Assembly (NCBI GenBank): GCA_016929395.1
Contig: JAFGIX010000090.1
Span: forward strand, 1-57,971
Length of the DNA stretch: 57,971 nucleotides
Direction of reading: 5' to 3'
Origin: Candidatus Zymogenus saltonus
GTDB taxonomy: Bacteria; Desulfobacterota; Zymogenia; Zymogenales; Zymogenaceae
The notes below the pieces were generated by a model, which was not told the origin of the DNA, searched no databases, and saw nothing but the letters and a program-made list of their open reading frames with translations. Positions 53,452 through 57,971 of this stretch are shown here, piece after piece; within the stretch, counting starts at the first letter, position 1; the number at the start of each line of letters is the position of its first letter. The position numbers and the translations under genes were made by a program.

Positions 53452-53910
53452 TCTCAACTCCCGGAGGGGTCGGTCAGATTTATCTTGGGGGACTGGCAAT
53501 TTTAAGGGAGGGGTCGGCAATTTTTATGCGGAGGGTAAGCCGAATTCATTTATGAGGCTGGCAATATTCTGGGGGCTGACAATATTTTGGGGGCTGGCAA
53601 TATTCTGGGGGACAGCAATATTTTTGGGGACGGCAGAGGTATTAATTGGGAGTCGGTAGAAATAATGATGGGAGGGCTGCTAGAAATAGTGATCTGGAGT
53701 CGGCGGGAATAATTGCAGTTTGGAGGGGCGGTCGGCAATATTTGTGGGGGGATAGGCCGTATTTATTTGTGAGTGGGCTGGCAATATTTTGGAGGACGGC
53801 AATATTCTAAGGGACGGCAGGGATATTAATTGGGAGTCGGTAGAAATAATGATGGGGGGCTGGCGGGGATTATGATAGGGCGGGGCTTAATAGGGGGTTT
53901 GTCGTGGAAT
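53452..53910 (+). repeat. G-run repeat array between mutS2 and dnaG
   Basis: About 19 degenerate units of 18-26 bases follow the pattern G(3-6), then CTGGCAATATT or CGGTAGAAATAATGATG, then TGGG. An 83-base block at 53591-53673 recurs at 53775-53857 with about nine mismatches and no gaps. The G-runs are on the coding strand of both neighbours. No open frame here has coding character. Confidence 0.85.
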
Positions 53911-54014
53911 CGTTTTTATAAATAGATTAGGCATTAAAGCCGATCTTGGCGTCGTTGAAAATAAATTGTGAAATAAAAATAGTGTGGTGATTCACAGCCG
54001 GAGGTGATAAAACC

Positions 54015-55817
54015 TTGGCGGGAAAAATCCCCGAAAGTACTATCAGCGAGGTGATCGAGAGAGCGGACATTCTCGAGTTAGTGGAAAAATATGTCCCCTT
54101 GAAGAAGAAGGGGAAAAACTTCATGGGACTCTGTCCCTTTCACTCGGAAAAGACCGCCTCCTTCTCCGTGAATCCCGAGAAGGGCCTCTTCAAATGCTTC
54201 GGCTGCGGAAAGGGGGGCACGGCCCTGACCTTCCTGATGGAGATGGAGGGGATGACCTTTCCGGAGGCCGTGAGGGAGCTGGGCAGCCGCTACGGCGTAA
54301 TGGTCGAAACCGTAGCCCCAACCCAGATGGACAAGAAGAAGGACGACAAGAGGGAAAAGCTTTACGCTGTAAACAGGGAGGCGGAAAAATATTTCATTGA
54401 AACCCTTAAAGGGGACGCAGGTAAAAACGCAATCAAATACTTCAAGGAAAGGGAAATAGACGGAAGGACGGCCCGGGACTTCTCGCTTGGATTCGCCGCT
54501 AAAAGGTGGGAAGGTCTCACCGAGCACCTGAAAGAGAAAGGGATAACAGAAAAGGAGATCGAGGAGGCCGGCCTCGCTATAATGGGAGATAAGGGCCCCT
54601 ACGACCGGTTTCGAGGGAGGATCATCTTCCCCATAAAAGACCACAGGGGAAGGCTCTCCGGCTTCGGCGGAAGGACCATCGAAGACGACGAGCCCAAGTA
54701 TTTGAACTCCCCGGAGACAATGGTCTACCACAAGGGGGAGATCCTCTACGGGCTAAACATCACAAAGAACGAGGTCAGGAGGGTCAGACACGCGATAATA
54801 GTCGAGGGCTACCTCGACGCGATCTCCCTTTATCAGGCGGGGATCAAAAACGTTGCGGCGACCCTCGGCACGGCGCTGACCCCGGAACACCTTAATATAC
54901 TCAAGAGGTATGCCAACGAGGCGGTCCTCATCTTCGACGCGGACGAGGCGGGCGGAAAGGCGGCCGAGAGGACCCTCCCCATCTTCGGCGAGGGTAAGAT
55001 GTACGCAAGGGCCGCGGTCCTCCCCGAGGGAGAAGACCCCGACTCCTTCATCCGCAAGAGAGGGAGCGCGGAATTCTTAAAGGTAATCGAGGACTCAAAG
55101 GACATCTTCGACTTCTGCCTCGACAGGATATACCGCCGCCATGACCTTAACACCGCAAAAGGGATAACCGAAGCGCTGGACGAGGCCGCTTACGTGGCCT
55201 CGATAAAAAAGCTCCCCCAGGAAATCGACTTCTACGTCAGGAAGATCGCGGAGAGGCTCAAGGTCGGCGAGGAGTCGGTGAGGCTGAGCATAAGCAAAAA
55301 AATAAAGAGGGAAACGAGATACGCCGCCGTTCAATCGAGGCGCGAAGAAGAGACCCCGGCGGAAAAACCGGGGCCAAAAAAAGCCTTTAAACCCCCGGAG
55401 GTGGAATCTCGGCTCTTCAAGATGGCGGTAAACTACCCGAATCTCTTAAGAGAGGCCGGCCTTAAAGAAAAATACCTGGCCCTCTTTATCGATGAGACCC
55501 TAAGGGGCCTTATCGATAAAATACTGAAGATGGAATCCCCGGAGAACGGGATAAACGTTGCATCCCTGATCTCGGGAGTGGGCGATGACGGGATAAGGCA
55601 AAAACTGATCGACCTTTCAGTGGTCGAGGATAACGAAATCGACGATGAAGATATGGCCCTTGCTATTATCACGGACTGTATCAAAAGCCTCGATATAAAG
55701 GGATCTAAGATAAAATACGAGGATATGAAACGAAGGGCTATGGAGATTGACGAGGATGAGACCAGACAGGAAGTACTAAAGGAAATTATAAATATTAAAA
55801 AGAATATGAAGAGGTGA
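54015..55817 (+). CDS. dnaG: DNA primase
   Basis: A 600-residue replication primase that makes RNA primers. The zinc finger ligands are Cys40, His43, Cys61 and Cys64 (CPFH ... CFGC). The RNA polymerase core contains [20 protein letters not shown] and the TOPRIM motifs IVEGYLDAI (about 262) and [11 protein letters not shown] (about 308). The C-terminal helicase-binding part is present. The start is TTG with GGAGGTGA 7 bases upstream. rpoD follows after 4 bases, as in the classic macromolecular-synthesis operon. Confidence 0.96.
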   Translation: MAGKIPESTISEVIERADILELVEKYVPLKKKGKNFMGLCPFHSEKTASFSVNPEKGLFKCFGCGKGGTALTFLMEMEGMTFPEAVRELGSRYGVMVETVAPTQMDKKKDDKREKLYAVNREAEKYFIETLKGDAGKNAIKYFKEREIDGRTARDFSLGFAAKRWEGLTEHLKEKGITEKEIEEAGLAIMGDKGPYDRFRGRIIFPIKDHRGRLSGFGGRTIEDDEPKYLNSPETMVYHKGEILYGLNITKNEVRRVRHAIIVEGYLDAISLYQAGIKNVAATLGTALTPEHLNILKRYANEAVLIFDADEAGGKAAERTLPIFGEGKMYARAAVLPEGEDPDSFIRKRGSAEFLKVIEDSKDIFDFCLDRIYRRHDLNTAKGITEALDEAAYVASIKKLPQEIDFYVRKIAERLKVGEESVRLSISKKIKRETRYAAVQSRREEETPAEKPGPKKAFKPPEVESRLFKMAVNYPNLLREAGLKEKYLALFIDETLRGLIDKILKMESPENGINVASLISGVGDDGIRQKLIDLSVVEDNEIDDEDMALAIITDCIKSLDIKGSKIKYEDMKRRAMEIDEDETRQEVLKEIINIKKNMKR

Positions 55818-55821
55818 TTTC

Positions 55822-57621
55822 ATGGCTAAAAACTCCGGAATTGATGAGGTTGAGGTAAAACAGCTCATTAATTTGGGAAAGGAGAGGGGTTACCTTACTT
55901 TCGATGAAGTGAACGAGATCCTACCTTCGGGCCTCTACCCCGATCAGCTTGATGATATCATGAGCATCTTCGGCGAATTGGACATAGACATCGTCGATCC
56001 GCCCAAGTCTTCAAAGTTCAGCAGCATGGAGAAAATGAGCTTCTCCGGGGATGAAACAGGCGAAATAGACGATGAAACAGATGACGATAACGAAGCCGAA
56101 TCCGAAAAAGACGATGTTGAATTCCTGCCCGGCAATATCGGGAAAACCAACGATCCGGTAAGGATGTATCTCAGAGAAATGGGATCGATCTCGCTGTTGA
56201 CCAGAGAAGGAGAAGTTGAAATCGCAAAGAGGATCGAGCAGGGAGCCATCATCATAAGGGAAACGGTTCTGAACACGCCTCTGGCATTGCGGGAAGTTGC
56301 TATCTTATCCGAAAAGATGTTAAAGGATAAGGTCAGGATAAAGGACGTCGTCAGGGGGCTCAACGATGAATACTTGATCACGAAGAAGGACGAAAAGGAC
56401 AGAAGGGATTCATTCATCGCATCCGTCAATAAGCTTAAGACGATAGACGAGAAGATAAAAAAGGATAAAAAGAAGATTATCTCCATAAAAAACAGGGAAA
56501 AGTTTAAAAGTGGAATTAGGCGGTCCCAGAGCAAAATGGTCAATATATTCAACGATCTGGACATGGACAAAAAGTTTGTTCAGAAACTCGCCGCAAAGCT
56601 CAAGGGATACATGGAAAGGATTGAAAAAGCCGAATCGGAGATAATGGAGATCGAGAAAAGGACCAAGATACCCGTTAAGGATTTGAAAAAGATCTTTAAA
56701 GAATCCGATAAGGGCAAAGACGAGACAAAAGAGGCCGCAAAGATACTGAAGGTGTCCATGGAAAAACTCGATCTCATGAAGAAAACCTTCAGGAACTCTC
56801 AGCGAAAGATAAAAAGGATCGAACAGGAAGCGGAGATGACTTCCCGGCAGATCAGAGACACGATAAAGAGGATCGAAAGCGGCGAGGTGGTGGAGTCGGA
56901 GGCAAAAAACGAGCTTGTCAAGGCAAACCTCAGGCTCGTCGTCAGCATAGCCAAGAAATACACGAACCGCGGCCTCCAGTTTCTGGATCTGATCCAGGAG
57001 GGAAACGTGGGCCTCATGAAGGCCGTGGACAAGTTCGAATACCAGAGGGGATATAAGTTTTCAACCTACGCCACGTGGTGGATCCGTCAGGCCATCACAC
57101 GGGCCATAGCCGATCAGGCGAGGACCATTCGCATCCCCGTCCACATGATAGAAACGATAAACAAGCTTATAAGAACCTCCCGATACCTCGTTCAGGAGAT
57201 GGGCCGGGAACCCACCCCCGAGGAGATAGCCGAGAAGATGGAGCTCCCCCTCGAAAAGGTCAGGAAGGTACTGAAAATAGCCAAGGAGCCCATCTCCCTC
57301 GAGACCCCCATAGGCGAAGAGGAGGACAGCCACCTCGGAGACTTTATAGAGGATAAAAAGATCATCTCACCGTCGGACGCCATCATCAACGTCAACCTCT
57401 CGGAGCAGACAAGAAAGGTTCTCTCCACCCTCACACCAAGAGAGGAAAAAGTCCTCAAGAAACGCTTCGGAATAGGCGAGAAATCTGACCACACCCTCGA
57501 AGAGGTGGGTCAGGACTTTGACGTGACCAGAGAGAGGATAAGGCAGATCGAGGCAAAGGCCTTGAGAAAACTAAGGCACCCTTCGAGGAGTAAAAAGCTC
57601 AAGAGCTTCGTCGACAGTTAA
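55822..57621 (+). CDS. rpoD: Primary sigma factor RpoD (sigma-70)
   Basis: A 599-residue housekeeping sigma factor. Region 1.1 (1-80) is acidic at its end. Region 1.2 has [20 protein letters not shown], and a long charged non-conserved insert follows. Region 2 includes [20 protein letters not shown] and the -10-binding [13 protein letters not shown]. Region 3 and region 4 ([19 protein letters not shown]) complete it. GAAGAGGTGATTTC is the ribosome-binding site. It recognises promoters like those noted at 45825, 50035 and 57865. Confidence 0.97.
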   Translation: MAKNSGIDEVEVKQLINLGKERGYLTFDEVNEILPSGLYPDQLDDIMSIFGELDIDIVDPPKSSKFSSMEKMSFSGDETGEIDDETDDDNEAESEKDDVEFLPGNIGKTNDPVRMYLREMGSISLLTREGEVEIAKRIEQGAIIIRETVLNTPLALREVAILSEKMLKDKVRIKDVVRGLNDEYLITKKDEKDRRDSFIASVNKLKTIDEKIKKDKKKIISIKNREKFKSGIRRSQSKMVNIFNDLDMDKKFVQKLAAKLKGYMERIEKAESEIMEIEKRTKIPVKDLKKIFKESDKGKDETKEAAKILKVSMEKLDLMKKTFRNSQRKIKRIEQEAEMTSRQIRDTIKRIESGEVVESEAKNELVKANLRLVVSIAKKYTNRGLQFLDLIQEGNVGLMKAVDKFEYQRGYKFSTYATWWIRQAITRAIADQARTIRIPVHMIETINKLIRTSRYLVQEMGREPTPEEIAEKMELPLEKVRKVLKIAKEPISLETPIGEEEDSHLGDFIEDKKIISPSDAIINVNLSEQTRKVLSTLTPREEKVLKKRFGIGEKSDHTLEEVGQDFDVTRERIRQIEAKALRKLRHPSRSKKLKSFVDS

Positions 57622-57864
57622 TTATGGATACAACGGCGATGAGGCAGCGAGAGGATGATGTGGGGAGTGCGGAGTGTAATCGACGTGATGGAGACGGCAG
57701 AGAATTGTCATGGGGAAAGAAGCGGGAAGAACGAGGAGACAAAGAGGGATTGTCGAAGTAACGGAGGACCATCTCTAAAATTTTAAGTGAGTGAAGACAG
57801 GCCCGCAGCAAATCGCCCCGATCGTTTTTTTTGCCAGATTGTTTTCAATATTCCATTTTTTAAC
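57622..57864. other. Gap downstream of rpoD
   Basis: No gene and no clear terminator hairpin are visible. Purine-rich, GAG/GGA-rich DNA runs to about 57800. The promoter and G-tract that follow belong to a gene beyond the window. Confidence 0.5.
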
Positions 57865-57893
57865 TTGACTATTCACCTGCTTCCTTGTAATAT
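57865..57893 (+). promoter_or_regulatory. Sigma-70-like promoter reading out of the window
   Basis: TTGACT (57865-57870) and TAATAT (57888-57893) are 17 bases apart, with an overlapping TATAAT at 57891. The transcript would begin just before the G-run tract at 57909. Confidence 0.5.
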
Positions 57894-57904
57894 AATAGAT
57901 TAGA

Positions 57905-57971
57905 TTTGTTTACGGGGGGGTCGTCGTTTGCGTGGGAGGGTCGGCAATAATTGGGGGGGGGGGGGGGGGCG
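57905..57971 (+). repeat. G-run tract at the right edge
   Basis: GGGAGGGTCGGCAATAATT followed by a run of about 18 G repeats the unit seen in the mutS2-dnaG array. It is cut by the window end, and the long homopolymer may include an assembly artefact. Confidence 0.6.

Noticed and set aside
53550-53738. Minus-strand frame with repeated Pro-Lys-Ile-Leu units
   Set aside because: It is a translation of the DNA repeat array with no ribosome-binding site or conserved protein content.
53452-53910. CRISPR array
   Set aside because: Units vary in length (18-26 bases) and sequence, there are no constant repeats with unique spacers, and no cas genes lie nearby.

Overview
The window looks like chromosome from a deltaproteobacterium-like (Desulfobacterota-grade) Gram-negative bacterium. 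The evidence is an rpoN-hpf-ptsN-hprK-rapZ-PTS cluster, a yqeY-mutS2-dnaG-rpoD block, two outer-membrane beta-barrel proteins ending in Phe, and a GC-rich core with many AGG arginine codons. The exact lineage cannot be fixed from sequence reading alone.

Region 1 (1-12128) is the end of an integrative element inserted at a tRNA-Arg(ACG) gene. It carries a four-gene type III-like restriction-modification operon (mod, res and two unrecognised accessory genes), a divergent gene with a CGNR-like zinc finger, two tyrosine recombinases and small DNA-binding proteins. The far boundary of the element is not in the window. The operon is a composition mosaic. The target-recognition part of Mod, the second half of Res and both accessory genes are AT-rich, while the methylase and helicase cores are GC-rich. 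This operon is my best candidate for an undescribed system.

Region 2 (12129-31280) is chromosomal accessory metabolism: two paralogous porin-like proteins, a fumarate-reductase-like flavoprotein with a very small 2Fe-2S partner, an unknown repeat-like protein, and a 44-residue basic protein with its own promoter. Next come Tat-exported phosphodiesterase and sulfatase genes, a carbamoyltransferase/PIG-L deacetylase pair, a B12-binding radical SAM enzyme, and an aldo/keto reductase with a ferredoxin tail.

Region 3 (31281-36531) holds a decayed C-terminal remnant of glycerol-3-phosphate dehydrogenase, a methyltransferase, an EamA-type transporter, and the methyl-cycle enzymes AhcY and MetK.

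Region 4 (36954-48132) is one long minus-strand cluster: rpoN, hpf, ptsN, hprK, rapZ, mannose-type PTS IIA/IIB/IIC/IID, ptsH and ptsI, preceded by a TrmN6-like methylase and a DUF1015 gene. A good sigma-70-type promoter sits ahead of rpoN. The cluster joins a complete phosphoryl chain to an HPr kinase but has no sugar catabolic gene.

Region 5 (48133-57971) has a 32-residue membrane peptide, an S58/P1-type peptidase, yqeY, mutS2, dnaG and rpoD. Across regions 3-5 several gaps between co-directional genes are filled with degenerate G-run repeats, and the G-rich strand is always the coding strand.
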